Shown here piece by piece: positions 1-7,836 of a stretch of 64,000 nt of DNA (position 1 is its first letter; every line of letters begins with the position of its first letter). The DNA is taken from contig CALFIC010000151.1 of the NCBI GenBank assembly GCA_937876225.1, positions 1 through 64,000 of the forward strand, written 5' to 3'. The position numbers were made by a program, and so were the translations under genes. The stretch comes from an uncultured Chloroflexota bacterium. Lineage in GTDB: Bacteria; Chloroflexota; Chloroflexia; Chloroflexales; Roseiflexaceae. Below the pieces are notes generated by a model. It had not been told where the DNA came from, ran no database searches, and was given only the letters and a program-made list of their open reading frames with translations.

Positions 1-55
<55 letters not shown>

Positions 56-109
56 CTCAAAACTCGATTTGCATTTTTCCAAAAAGCATGTTAAAGTTTA
101 CTCCGTTGT

Positions 110-186
110 GACTTTGTAGCTCAGTGGATTAGAGCGCTTCCCTGCGGAGGAAGAGGCCGTGCGTTCGAGTCGCACCAGAGTCACCA
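110..186 (+). tRNA. tRNA-Arg (anticodon GCG)
   Basis: A full cloverleaf can be drawn by eye. The acceptor stem GACTTTG pairs with CAGAGTC, the D-arm carries GCTC/GAGC, and the anticodon stem CTTCC/GGAAG encloses the loop CTGCGGA, which gives anticodon GCG reading CGC. The T-arm GTGCG-TTCGAGT-CGCAC is canonical. The discriminator A is followed by an encoded CCA at 184-186. GCG instead of the usual inosine-modified ACG is a feature of some bacterial lineages. Confidence 0.96.
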
Positions 187-190
187 GTAC

Positions 191-225
191 AAAAGCGGCT
201 GATGCCATACGCGTCAGTCGCTTTT
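191..225 (+). terminator. Hairpin after tRNA-Arg
   Basis: AAAAGCG-G-CTGA pairs with TCAG-T-CGCTTTT across an 11-nt loop, a 12-bp stem including one G-T wobble. The 3' arm ends in TTTT. It fits an intrinsic terminator between the two tRNA genes. Confidence 0.6.
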
Positions 226-233
226 CACAATCA

Positions 234-321
234 GGGAAGGTGGCGGAGCGGTTGAACGTGCTCGTCTCGAACACGAGTAGGGTGAGAGCCCTCGAGAGTT
301 CGAATCTCTCCCTTCCCGCCA
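234..321 (+). tRNA. tRNA-Ser (anticodon CGA)
   Basis: This is a class II tRNA of 88 nt with a long variable arm. The acceptor GGGAAGG pairs with CCTTCCC, the discriminator is G as usual for serine tRNAs, and CCA is encoded at 319-321. The anticodon stem CTCGT/ACGAG encloses CTCGAAC, giving anticodon CGA (codon UCG). The extra arm TAGGGTGAGAGCCCTC and T-arm GAGAG-TTCGAAT-CTCTC are intact. Confidence 0.96.
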
Positions 322-331
322 ATTGGCACGT

Positions 332-362
332 CGTCCCGTTGCTGTAATAATGCAACGGGGCG
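332..362 (+). terminator. Hairpin after tRNA-Ser
   Basis: An 11-bp stem (CGTCCCGTTGC with GCAACGGGGCG, one G-T pair) closes a 9-nt loop just after the tRNA. The tail is only moderately T-rich, so termination is likely but not certain. Confidence 0.55.
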
Positions 363-384
363 TTGTGCATTATGCGAGGGCCGT

Positions 385-1431
385 ATGACTAGCAAATACC
401 GCAAACCACGCGCATTAATTCCCGGCGATACCGTAGCCGTTATTTCGCCGTCGTGGGGTGGTCCGAGTGCGTACCCCCACATATTCGAAGCAGGACTGCA
501 TGTATTACGTGGCTGGGGCTTACGCATCAAAGAATACCCTTCAACCCGCCTACCGGCCGCTGAACTCGCCCGTCAACCCGCCTTGCGCGCTCACGATATC
601 AACAGCGCCTTTGGCGATGACTCCGTGGCGGCGATTTGGGCATCGATTGGGGGCGATGATAGCGTGCTGTTGTTGCCTCACCTCAACAAACAACTGATTG
701 CCGCCAATCCCAAAATCCTGATTGGTTTTTCTGACAACACCACCTTACTCGTCTATGCCCATTTGATAGCCGGGATGGTGACTTTCCATGGGCCCAGTGT
801 GATGGCCGGCATCGCCCAGCTCAGTAAATTCCCGCAACGCCACCGCGCCCATATCCACGATATGCTGTTTGCGCACAAATCATCACTCACCTATAAACCC
901 TATTCACACTATAGTGATGGCTATCGCGATTGGAGCGACCCGAGCTATGGAGCTGAGCTCAAGCCATTGCAATACAGTCGCGGCTGGCAGTTTTTGCAGG
1001 GGCAGGGCCTGCATCACGGCGAAACATTTGGTGGCTGTATCGAAGTATTGGAGTGGCTCAAAGGGTCACCCTACTGGCCGACGCCAGATTTTTGGCAGGG
1101 CAAAATATTATTTCTCGAGACCTCCGAAGAAAAACCCAGCATCACCGATGTCACGCGCTGGCTCCGCAATTATGGCATTCAAGATGTGTTTAGCAAAGTG
1201 GCGGGAGTACTCATCGGCCGCGCCCGCGATTACACCTTGGGCGAGCAAATCGCCCTCGATGTGGCGGTTTTGAGTGTCATCCGTGATGAATTTGGGGCGA
1301 CGACCATCCCCATCATCACCAACGTCGACATCGGACACACCGATCCGCAATTCATCATACCGCTCGGGGTACGTATGCAAATCGACTGTCAAGAACAACG
1401 CATCAGTCTCACCGAGCCGTGGCTCAGTTAA
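385..1431 (+). CDS. LD-carboxypeptidase / MccF-like serine peptidase (family S66)
   Basis: The 348-residue protein is a full-length S66 peptidase, the family of LdcA murein LD-carboxypeptidases and MccF microcin-immunity peptidases. The N-terminal PGDTVAVISPS strand, the nucleophile motif GFSDNT (Ser116), GGCIEVL (Glu220) and DIGHTD (His318) give the Ser-Glu-His triad. The segment GSPYWPT and FLETSEEKPS resembles the MccF branch more than LdcA. No signal peptide is present, so it should act in the cytoplasm, on recycled muropeptides or on acyl-adenylate toxins; the sequence does not decide which. The ATG follows GAGGG by four bases. It stands alone, downstream of two tRNAs and convergent with the DUF1405 gene. 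Confidence 0.88.
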   Translation: MTSKYRKPRALIPGDTVAVISPSWGGPSAYPHIFEAGLHVLRGWGLRIKEYPSTRLPAAELARQPALRAHDINSAFGDDSVAAIWASIGGDDSVLLLPHLNKQLIAANPKILIGFSDNTTLLVYAHLIAGMVTFHGPSVMAGIAQLSKFPQRHRAHIHDMLFAHKSSLTYKPYSHYSDGYRDWSDPSYGAELKPLQYSRGWQFLQGQGLHHGETFGGCIEVLEWLKGSPYWPTPDFWQGKILFLETSEEKPSITDVTRWLRNYGIQDVFSKVAGVLIGRARDYTLGEQIALDVAVLSVIRDEFGATTIPIITNVDIGHTDPQFIIPLGVRMQIDCQEQRISLTEPWLS

Positions 1432-1439
1432 GCTGATGC
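1400..1439. terminator. Nested inverted repeat at convergent gene ends
   Basis: GCATCAG/CTGATGC encloses an inner GAGCC-GT-GGCTC stem. It straddles the stop of the S66 peptidase, facing the minus-strand DUF1405 gene. There is no T-tract, so a terminator role is only possible. Confidence 0.3.
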
Positions 1440-1470
1440 GTGTATGGATAAAGGTAGATTGCAAACGAAA

Positions 1471-2103
1471 TTACACACCAATACTCGGTGGAGGCGTCGG
1501 TCGATACGCGAGCAAGGCCATCGCAATCCCTAGCAGTACCGTCAACCCCGCCGCCCAGCTCCCGGCTTGCCACGGCGTAATCGAGGGTTCGAGGGCGGGA
1601 TGGAAGCCGTGACCATAGTCGACATAGACCGACAAGGCCAGCCACGCCACTGCCAGCAAGCGCATCGGTACGGGCACATTCATCAATGCGGGCCACAAGA
1701 GCACCCCTTGGGCCATCAAGGCCAAATGCACGACCACCAGACCTATTTCGATGGGCAAATACTCACCTGTCGCAGCCCACTTGGTACTCCAAAAAATCAC
1801 GGTCCAGATGCCGTATTTGATGCACGACAGGCTGGCAAGGGCCGTAAACCAATCGGGCGCATAGCCGTAGCGCAAGCGCAGATAGGCGACAATCCCCAGC
1901 AACGCAGCTAATGGACAATCGGGGATAAACGGCCACGCCCAAAAAGGAGCCCGTTGTAATTGCGGGCCATACCAAATCGCGGTACCAATCACAAACCCCA
2001 GCACATCAAAAAACACACAGGCCCAAAAGATGAGCGGAATGCCGGTGATTATGCTATATAATCGCCGCAAAATATCTTCGCTCAATTGCCAAAATTGACT
2101 CAT
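1471..2103 (-). CDS. DUF1405 family membrane protein (YpjA-like)
   Basis: The 210-residue protein is strongly hydrophobic with about six predicted membrane segments. Features such as FDVLGFVIGTAIWYGPQL near the N-terminus, PDCPLAALL and the conserved IKYGIWT segment match DUF1405, the family of Bacillus YpjA, whose function is unknown. Its start codon overlaps the stop of the preceding acyltransferase gene by four bases (ATGA), so the two are translationally coupled. It is the last gene of a cyclophilin-acyltransferase-DUF1405 operon. A transport role cannot be argued from the sequence. Confidence 0.8.
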   Translation of the reverse strand: MSQFWQLSEDILRRLYSIITGIPLIFWACVFFDVLGFVIGTAIWYGPQLQRAPFWAWPFIPDCPLAALLGIVAYLRLRYGYAPDWFTALASLSCIKYGIWTVIFWSTKWAATGEYLPIEIGLVVVHLALMAQGVLLWPALMNVPVPMRLLAVAWLALSVYVDYGHGFHPALEPSITPWQAGSWAAGLTVLLGIAMALLAYRPTPPPSIGV

Positions 2104-2633
2104 GCAGGGTCTTCTTTCTGCGTGGTAATCAAGCGAATCGGTACGCCGCCGACGATTGCACCTGCCGGCACATCACGATTCACCAAACTCCCTGCTGATA
2201 TGGTCGCGCCATCACCAATCACCACCCCCGGCAACACCGTCGTATTGGCGCCAATCATTACATCGCGGCCAATCACCACCGGACCACGCCGCCATTCGTG
2301 CCGCAAAAACTCATGGCACAAAATCGTACTGTGGTAACCAATGATGGTATCTTCACCGATGGTGATATCTTGGGGGAAAAAAATATCCAACATGACCATC
2401 AAGCCAATCGAAGCATAGGCACCGATTTTGACGCCAATCAATTGATACAACCAGCGCTTCGCTTCCAGCCATGGCACATAGCGCGCCAATTGAATAATCA
2501 ACGAATGCCACGCCACTCGCCACATGCCACCCGTCACCTGTGGGAAGTAGCGCAAACTATTGTGCACTCCGGGTGACGGATGGATTTGTAGGCGCGCCCG
2601 CCGGGCAGCAGTAGTACCCAATACAGGGAACAC
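2100..2633 (-). CDS. Hexapeptide-repeat acyltransferase (LbH family)
   Basis: The 177-residue protein has a C-terminal left-handed beta-helix: the segments VKIGAYASIGL, ITIGEDTIIGY, VVIGRDVMIGAN, VVIGDGATISAG and GAIVGG follow the [LIV]-G-x4 hexapeptide rhythm of maltose/galactoside O-acetyltransferase relatives. The HEFLRHEW insert may provide the catalytic histidine, but this is inference. The chosen GTG start lies eight bases after GGAG, which is embedded in the end of the upstream cyclophilin gene. The acceptor substrate is unknown; an acetyl-CoA-dependent O-acetylation of a sugar is the family norm. Confidence 0.8.
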   Translation of the reverse strand: MFPVLGTTAARRARLQIHPSPGVHNSLRYFPQVTGGMWRVAWHSLIIQLARYVPWLEAKRWLYQLIGVKIGAYASIGLMVMLDIFFPQDITIGEDTIIGYHSTILCHEFLRHEWRRGPVVIGRDVMIGANTTVLPGVVIGDGATISAGSLVNRDVPAGAIVGGVPIRLITTQKEDPA

Positions 2634-2636
2634 TGA

Positions 2637-3137
2637 TTACGCTCCGGGGGTTTCGACAACGCTGGCTTTGATGATTTGATCACCTTGGCGCAACGCCAAT
2701 ACCACATCCATGTCCTTGGTCAAACCAAACACGGTGTGGCGACCATCGAGATGCGCCGTGCTATCCCGACTATGCACCAAAAAGAACTGACTGCCGTTGG
2801 TATTAGGACCAGCATTGGCCATCGACAAGGCGCCGGCTTGGTGTTGCAAGGTATTGCCGGCAAACTCGTCTTCGAATTTATACCCGGGTCCGCCACGACC
2901 GGTACCAGTGGGGTCGCCACCTTGGGTCATGAAACCGGCAATCACGCGGTGGAAGGTCACGCTATCATAGAACCCTTGGCGAATCAAAAAGACAAAGTTG
3001 TTGACCGTTTTGGGGGCTTGTTGGGGGTACAACTCAATAACCACATCACCTTTGCTGGTGCTGAACGTCGCCACATAATGGTTTTTGGCGTCGATTTCCA
3101 TTGCGGGAGGCGTGCTCCATTGTTTGGGATTCGTCAC
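2637..3137 (-). CDS. Peptidyl-prolyl cis-trans isomerase, cyclophilin type
   Basis: This is a single-domain cyclophilin of about 166 residues. Recognisable motifs are VNNFVFLIRQGFYDSVTFHRV (with the active-site FHRV), FMTQGGDPTGTG, GALSMANAGPNTNGSQFF and HTVFG. It catalyses proline isomerisation and lacks a signal peptide, so it should be cytoplasmic. The open frame extends to 3173, but a TATAAT box at 3184-3179 places the transcript start inside that extension. AAAAGGA then fits a GTG start at 3137; the ATG at 3146 sits too close to the ribosome site. It heads an operon with the acyltransferase. Confidence 0.9.
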   Translation of the reverse strand: MTNPKQWSTPPAMEIDAKNHYVATFSTSKGDVVIELYPQQAPKTVNNFVFLIRQGFYDSVTFHRVIAGFMTQGGDPTGTGRGGPGYKFEDEFAGNTLQHQAGALSMANAGPNTNGSQFFLVHSRDSTAHLDGRHTVFGLTKDMDVVLALRQGDQIIKASVVETPGA

Positions 3138-3178
3138 GGTATTCATCCTTTTGATACAAAAAACAATTGCCACGTACG

Positions 3179-3184
3179 ATTATA
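3179..3184 (-). promoter_or_regulatory. -10 box of the cyclophilin operon
   Basis: A perfect TATAAT on the minus strand lies about 35 bases upstream of the AAAAGGA ribosome site. No convincing -35 hexamer was found 17 bases upstream. The region is shared with the divergent Gfo/Idh gene. Confidence 0.55.
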
Positions 3185-3251
3185 ACGTAGAGCCAATATG
3201 TTGTGCTATGCTACTGCTATTCTTGTTGGAACTACAGAGGAGTCGTACCAC

Positions 3252-4325
3252 ATGAGCAATCCTACCCGTATCGGCATTATTGGCGCTGGCGCAATCGCCA
3301 TGCATGGCCACATCCCCGGCTTCAAACGCCATAGCGATGCCCAAGTCGTGGCAGTGTGTGACACCAACAGCGAGCGCGCCAACGCCCTCGCCACCAGCCA
3401 CGGCATCCCCACCGTGTATACTAATTGGCGCGAAATCATCGCCGACCCCGCTATCGATGCCGTCACCGTGGCCCTCCCCAATGCCCTGCATGCCGAAGTA
3501 TCGATCGCCGCCCTCAATGCGGGCAAGCATGTGCTGTGTGAAAAGCCCTTGGCGATGACCGTCGCCCAAGGCGAAGAAATGGTTGCCACCGCCCATCGCC
3601 AAGGCCGGGTGCTGGCCATCAATATGAGCAACCGTCCCCGTGGTGAAGTGCAATATATGCGCGCCAAAGTCGCCGAAGGGCGCATCGGCACCATCAGCTA
3701 TGCCTCGGGGCGCATGATCCGCCGCGCCGGCATCCCCGGCTTCGGGAGCTGGTTTACCCGCAAAGAATTGTCAGGGGGCGGCGCCTTGCTCGATATCGGC
3801 GTGCATATGCTCGATATGGTGCTCTACATCCTTGGTAATCCGACCGTCAGTGCGGTACGTGGTGAAGTCCAAGCGGTGCATGGTCCCCAACGCCGGGGAC
3901 TCGGTGGCTGGGGCTCAGACCGCGTGATGGATGGTACGTTCGATGTCGATGATTTGGCCTCGCTGCATTTGCGCCTCGCCGATGGTGGCTTGGTCACCAT
4001 CGAAGTCACGTGGGCGTTTTATGGCCAAAACGAAGAACGCATCCAAGTAGTCGGCAACCAAGGGGGCTTCGACTTCTTCCCCACCTTGTATGGCAGTGAT
4101 AAGCCCTTACGGTTTTATAGTGATGACAATGGCAGCCCTATCGAAACCATCCCCACCCTGCCCAGTTTGGCGGAGCCAGCCCACAACGCCATCTATCGCC
4201 GCTTCGTCGACACGATTCGTGGGACGGGCAGTGTGGTGGCTAGTGGCGATGATGGCTTGGCGATTTTGCGCTTACTCGAAGCCACTTATCGCTCGGCTGC
4301 CGAAAAACGTGAAATCACCCTATAA
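3252..4325 (+). CDS. Gfo/Idh/MocA family oxidoreductase
   Basis: The 357-residue protein begins with the NAD(P)-binding Rossmann motif GIIGAGAIAMHGH and contains the family signature EKPLAMT (Lys as catalytic/structural residue) near residue 97. The C-terminal alpha/beta domain includes GGGALLDIGVHMLD, with the conserved Asp and His of the active site. Such enzymes oxidise or reduce sugars, inositols or their derivatives; the substrate is unknown. The start at 3252 follows GAGGAG; an upstream in-frame ATG at 3198 has no ribosome site. It is transcribed alone and divergently from the cyclophilin operon. Confidence 0.88.
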   Translation: MSNPTRIGIIGAGAIAMHGHIPGFKRHSDAQVVAVCDTNSERANALATSHGIPTVYTNWREIIADPAIDAVTVALPNALHAEVSIAALNAGKHVLCEKPLAMTVAQGEEMVATAHRQGRVLAINMSNRPRGEVQYMRAKVAEGRIGTISYASGRMIRRAGIPGFGSWFTRKELSGGGALLDIGVHMLDMVLYILGNPTVSAVRGEVQAVHGPQRRGLGGWGSDRVMDGTFDVDDLASLHLRLADGGLVTIEVTWAFYGQNEERIQVVGNQGGFDFFPTLYGSDKPLRFYSDDNGSPIETIPTLPSLAEPAHNAIYRRFVDTIRGTGSVVASGDDGLAILRLLEATYRSAAEKREITL

Positions 4326-4336
4326 CAGACACAACT

Positions 4337-4369
4337 ATATGGTGGTGAAGGATTACTTCACCACCATAT
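4337..4369 (+). terminator. Hairpin terminator after Gfo/Idh gene
   Basis: A perfect 14-bp stem (ATATGGTGGTGAAG with its complement) closes a 5-nt loop 11 bases after the stop codon and is followed by a short TTT. Confidence 0.75.
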
Positions 4370-4461
4370 TTCACCGTTTGTTAATCTTGATTTGACCAAA
4401 AAAACATTACAAATCATTTATGATGAAGTCACATAATAGCAATTTGATAGAGGGAGTCGTT

Positions 4462-6567
4462 ATGACTCGTGTACGCCGCACCACCACCAAACAAACCAAT
4501 CCACAACCACGTCTCCTCAATCGCGAACAAAGCTGGATTGAATTTAATGCACGCGTACTCGAGGAAGCCCTCGATCCTCAAACTCCCCTACTCGAGCGTG
4601 TCAAGTTTTTGGCGATTGTCAGTACGAACATGGATGAGTTTTTCATGATTCGGGTGGCTGGTCTGCATCAACAGCGCCGTGCTGGCGTGCAAACGACGTC
4701 CCCCGACGGACTTACGCCTTCAGAGCAACTCACTGCCATCCGCAAAGCAGTCACCGCGCAACTCAATCAACAGCGCCAATGTTGGCAAGAAGATATCACC
4801 CCCAAATTACGCGAACAAGGCATCTGGTTGCTCGATTATGCCGAGCTCGGTGATGCACAACGCCAACAAATGGATGACTATTTTGTCAATCAAATCCAGC
4901 CAGTATTGACCCCACTTGCGTTTGATGCCAGCCATCCCTTTCCATTGATTTCGAATTTAAGTCTCAATTTGGCAGTAGTGATTGGCAACGAACAAAGCGA
5001 ACGCTTTGTACGGGTCAAGGTACCAGCCGTATTACCACGCCTTATCCCTATCACCCCCAATGCCGAACAAACACCAGCGGGACTCACCGCAGCGCAATGC
5101 AGTTGTTTTGTCTGGATTGAGCAGATTATTGCGGCCAATTTATATCGGCTCTTTCCAACCGAACTGGTACGCGAAGTACATCCCTTCCGGATTACTCGCA
5201 ATGCCGACTTCGAAATCGAAGAAGACGAAGCCGATGATTTGCTCCAAGCCATCGAAGAAAACATCCGCCAACGGCGGTTTGGGGCAGTGGTACGCCTTGC
5301 GATTCAATCAGGCATGCCCGCTCGTCTCCAGCAACTATTGCTCCAAAACCTCAACCTTGATCCCGATGAACTCTACGAAATCCGTGGGCAATTAGGCTTG
5401 TCGGTGTTGATTCAGTTACTCAAACTCGATCGGCCTGACCTCAAGGATGAGCCCGATGTGTCGCGTATCCCTGCCGCCTTCCGTGAGTTAGCGCAACCCC
5501 AAGCGTTATGGGACGTGTTGCGGCAACGTGATGTGCTGTTGCATCACCCCTATGACTCATTTCAGCCGGTAATTGACTTTATCGAAACCGCCGCCACCGA
5601 CCCCAATGTACTTGCCATCAAACAAACACTCTACCGTGTAGGCAGTAATTCGCCGATTGTACGGGCACTGATGCACGCCCGTGACCTCGACAAACAAGTA
5701 ACGGTACTCGTCGAGCTCAAGGCGCGTTTTGACGAAGAAAACAACATCACCTGGGCGCGGGCGCTCGAACGTGCGGGCGTACACGTGGTGTATGGTGTGC
5801 CAAATCTCAAGACCCACGCCAAAATGGCGATGGTAGTGCGCCGCGAAGGGGATTTGTTGCGCCGCTATGTGCATTTGGGTACGGGGAATTACAATGCTGG
5901 CACGGCACGGGTCTATACCGATCTTGGCTTAATGACCAGCAATCCCGATCTTACCGCCGATGTGGCTGATGTGTTTAATTATTTGACAGGGTATGCCAAA
6001 CACGACCAATACCGGGCCTTGTTGGTGGCACCGGTGAATTTACGCACCGGGCTTTCGGCGATGATCGAACGCGAAATCGCGCACGCCAACGCTGGTGTGC
6101 CAGCCCACATCATTTTCAAAGCCAACTCATTGGTCGACCAAAGAATCATTGAACTACTCTATAAAGCATCTCAAGCGGGTGTGGAAATCGACCTCATCAT
6201 CCGTGGTATGTGTGCCTTGCGCCCGAATATCCCTGGTGTCAGCGAGCGTATCCGCGTGCGGAGCATCGTGGGGCGCTACCTCGAGCATAGTCGCATCTAT
6301 TGGTTCGCCAATAATCACCAACCCGAGGTCTATGTGGGCAGTGCAGACATCATGGAACGCAATCTCGACCGGCGTGTTGAGTCATTGTTCCCTATTCGTG
6401 ATGAACGTATCAGCACTTGGATTCACGATAAATTGCTCACTTCCTATTTACAAGACACCGCCCGAACACGGATTTTGCAGTATGATGGAAGTTGGATGCG
6501 GCTACCCAACACCACCACGGCGTTTGATAGTCAGCAATTCTTTCGGTCATTAACAACCCTGGAGTAA
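4462..6567 (+). CDS. ppk1: Polyphosphate kinase 1
   Basis: The 701-residue protein is a standard-length Ppk1, which reversibly transfers the ATP gamma-phosphate to inorganic polyphosphate. The N-terminal domain starts at NREQSWIEFNARVLEEA and includes STNMDEFFMIRVAGL. The two phospholipase-D-like catalytic domains carry HLGTGNYN with the likely phospho-histidine His471 and LEHSRIYWF with His609, equivalent to the two essential histidines of the E. coli enzyme. The start at 4462 is preceded by AGAGGGAG; the ATG 42 bases upstream has no ribosome site. It is followed after two bases by an AI-2E family gene, implying one transcript. Confidence 0.97.
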   Translation: MTRVRRTTTKQTNPQPRLLNREQSWIEFNARVLEEALDPQTPLLERVKFLAIVSTNMDEFFMIRVAGLHQQRRAGVQTTSPDGLTPSEQLTAIRKAVTAQLNQQRQCWQEDITPKLREQGIWLLDYAELGDAQRQQMDDYFVNQIQPVLTPLAFDASHPFPLISNLSLNLAVVIGNEQSERFVRVKVPAVLPRLIPITPNAEQTPAGLTAAQCSCFVWIEQIIAANLYRLFPTELVREVHPFRITRNADFEIEEDEADDLLQAIEENIRQRRFGAVVRLAIQSGMPARLQQLLLQNLNLDPDELYEIRGQLGLSVLIQLLKLDRPDLKDEPDVSRIPAAFRELAQPQALWDVLRQRDVLLHHPYDSFQPVIDFIETAATDPNVLAIKQTLYRVGSNSPIVRALMHARDLDKQVTVLVELKARFDEENNITWARALERAGVHVVYGVPNLKTHAKMAMVVRREGDLLRRYVHLGTGNYNAGTARVYTDLGLMTSNPDLTADVADVFNYLTGYAKHDQYRALLVAPVNLRTGLSAMIEREIAHANAGVPAHIIFKANSLVDQRIIELLYKASQAGVEIDLIIRGMCALRPNIPGVSERIRVRSIVGRYLEHSRIYWFANNHQPEVYVGSADIMERNLDRRVESLFPIRDERISTWIHDKLLTSYLQDTARTRILQYDGSWMRLPNTTTAFDSQQFFRSLTTLE

Positions 6568-6569
6568 TA

Positions 6570-7661
6570 ATGCCTAATCCACGACTAGTCAATAGTACCC
6601 TCTGGTTGGCCATTATCGGCATCGGGGTGTTTTTAATCGAGCGCTTTGCCGTTGTCACCGCATTACTCGCCACACCGCTCTTGATGTTTATCATCGCGTG
6701 GTTACTTGCCCTGATTATTGAGCCGTTGTATGACTGGCTCGAACATCTGCGTATAGCGCGGCGTTTTGCGGTGCCGGTCATCTATGTCGTGTTACTGACA
6801 CTATTAACGGTGGCGATTTTTGCATTTATTCCGGTCACCTATACGCAGCTCAATCTACTCGTCCACAATGTGCCCGAGTTATTAAGTTTGGTGACACTTT
6901 TTTTTGCAGATATCGAATCACAGCTCGGTCGATTTGGGTTTCATACCAATTTAGCGGCGGTATTCCGCCCCGAAGCCATTGCTGCCCAGCTCGGCACATT
7001 GGGTGGTAGTGCGATTCAACAATCCCTCGGGTTGGCTGGTGGGTTAGCGGCAGTTGCATTCAACATTGTGATTGTGCTGATTTTGAGTTATTACATGGCG
7101 GTTGATGGTCCCCAGTTATATACCCGGTTATTAAATTTATGCCCTGCCGATTGGCAACCCGAAGCACGTACATTTAGCAATATCATTAGCCAGACCTTTG
7201 GTGGCTACATGCGCGCCCAAATCCTGAGCTCACTATTGTATGCCATCCTCAATGCAATCGTCATGGCCGCATTTGGACTCAACAGTATCACCCTGACCAC
7301 CATCATTGTCAGTATTGTGGTGATTGTGCCGTTAGTAGGCGGTGCTGCAGCATTAATCCCGCCAATCGTCGTCGCTGGGGTCAACAAACCAGAAATCATC
7401 ATCCCATTTGTGATTGTGATGCTGGTGGTGCAACAAATCCTCTTCAATATGATTTTGCCGCGCATTCTCGGCCGCATTGTGGGATTACACCCTCTATTGG
7501 TCTTTGCTGCGTTGTTGATTGGTAGCGTCGTCGCTGGGCCATGGGGGATTTTGTTTGGGATTCCCCTAGCAGGGGTAGCTGCCTCGATTACTAATTATTT
7601 TTATTTGCGCAATCAATCAACCCTGATTGCCCAAAAATTTAATACACCCGAACAACCGTAG
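6570..7661 (+). CDS. AI-2E family transporter (UPF0118/PerM-like)
   Basis: The 363-residue protein has seven to eight hydrophobic segments. The C-terminal half holds the family core, including the YMAVDGPQLYTRLLNLCP loop, SQTFGGYMRAQI, VVIVPLVGGAAALIPP and LLIGSVVAGPWGILFGIPLAG. Members have been proposed to export autoinducer-2 or to act as ion antiporters; neither can be read from this copy. The ATG overlaps the ribosome site GGAG at the end of ppk1, so it is probably co-translated with it. Confidence 0.85.
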   Translation: MPNPRLVNSTLWLAIIGIGVFLIERFAVVTALLATPLLMFIIAWLLALIIEPLYDWLEHLRIARRFAVPVIYVVLLTLLTVAIFAFIPVTYTQLNLLVHNVPELLSLVTLFFADIESQLGRFGFHTNLAAVFRPEAIAAQLGTLGGSAIQQSLGLAGGLAAVAFNIVIVLILSYYMAVDGPQLYTRLLNLCPADWQPEARTFSNIISQTFGGYMRAQILSSLLYAILNAIVMAAFGLNSITLTTIIVSIVVIVPLVGGAAALIPPIVVAGVNKPEIIIPFVIVMLVVQQILFNMILPRILGRIVGLHPLLVFAALLIGSVVAGPWGILFGIPLAGVAASITNYFYLRNQSTLIAQKFNTPEQP

Positions 7662-7836
7662 CGGGCTGATGATGGTTACTGTGTGTTGATGACACAATGT
7701 ATACAAATAATAATAAAATTGTCATCATTCAGTAATTTATCATGAAATCATCAGGTAAACAGAATAAGGGGCAATATGCAGTGTGGTAGAATATTTGTGT
7801 ATATTTTTCTGTATATATAGTCAAGGAGCGCACATC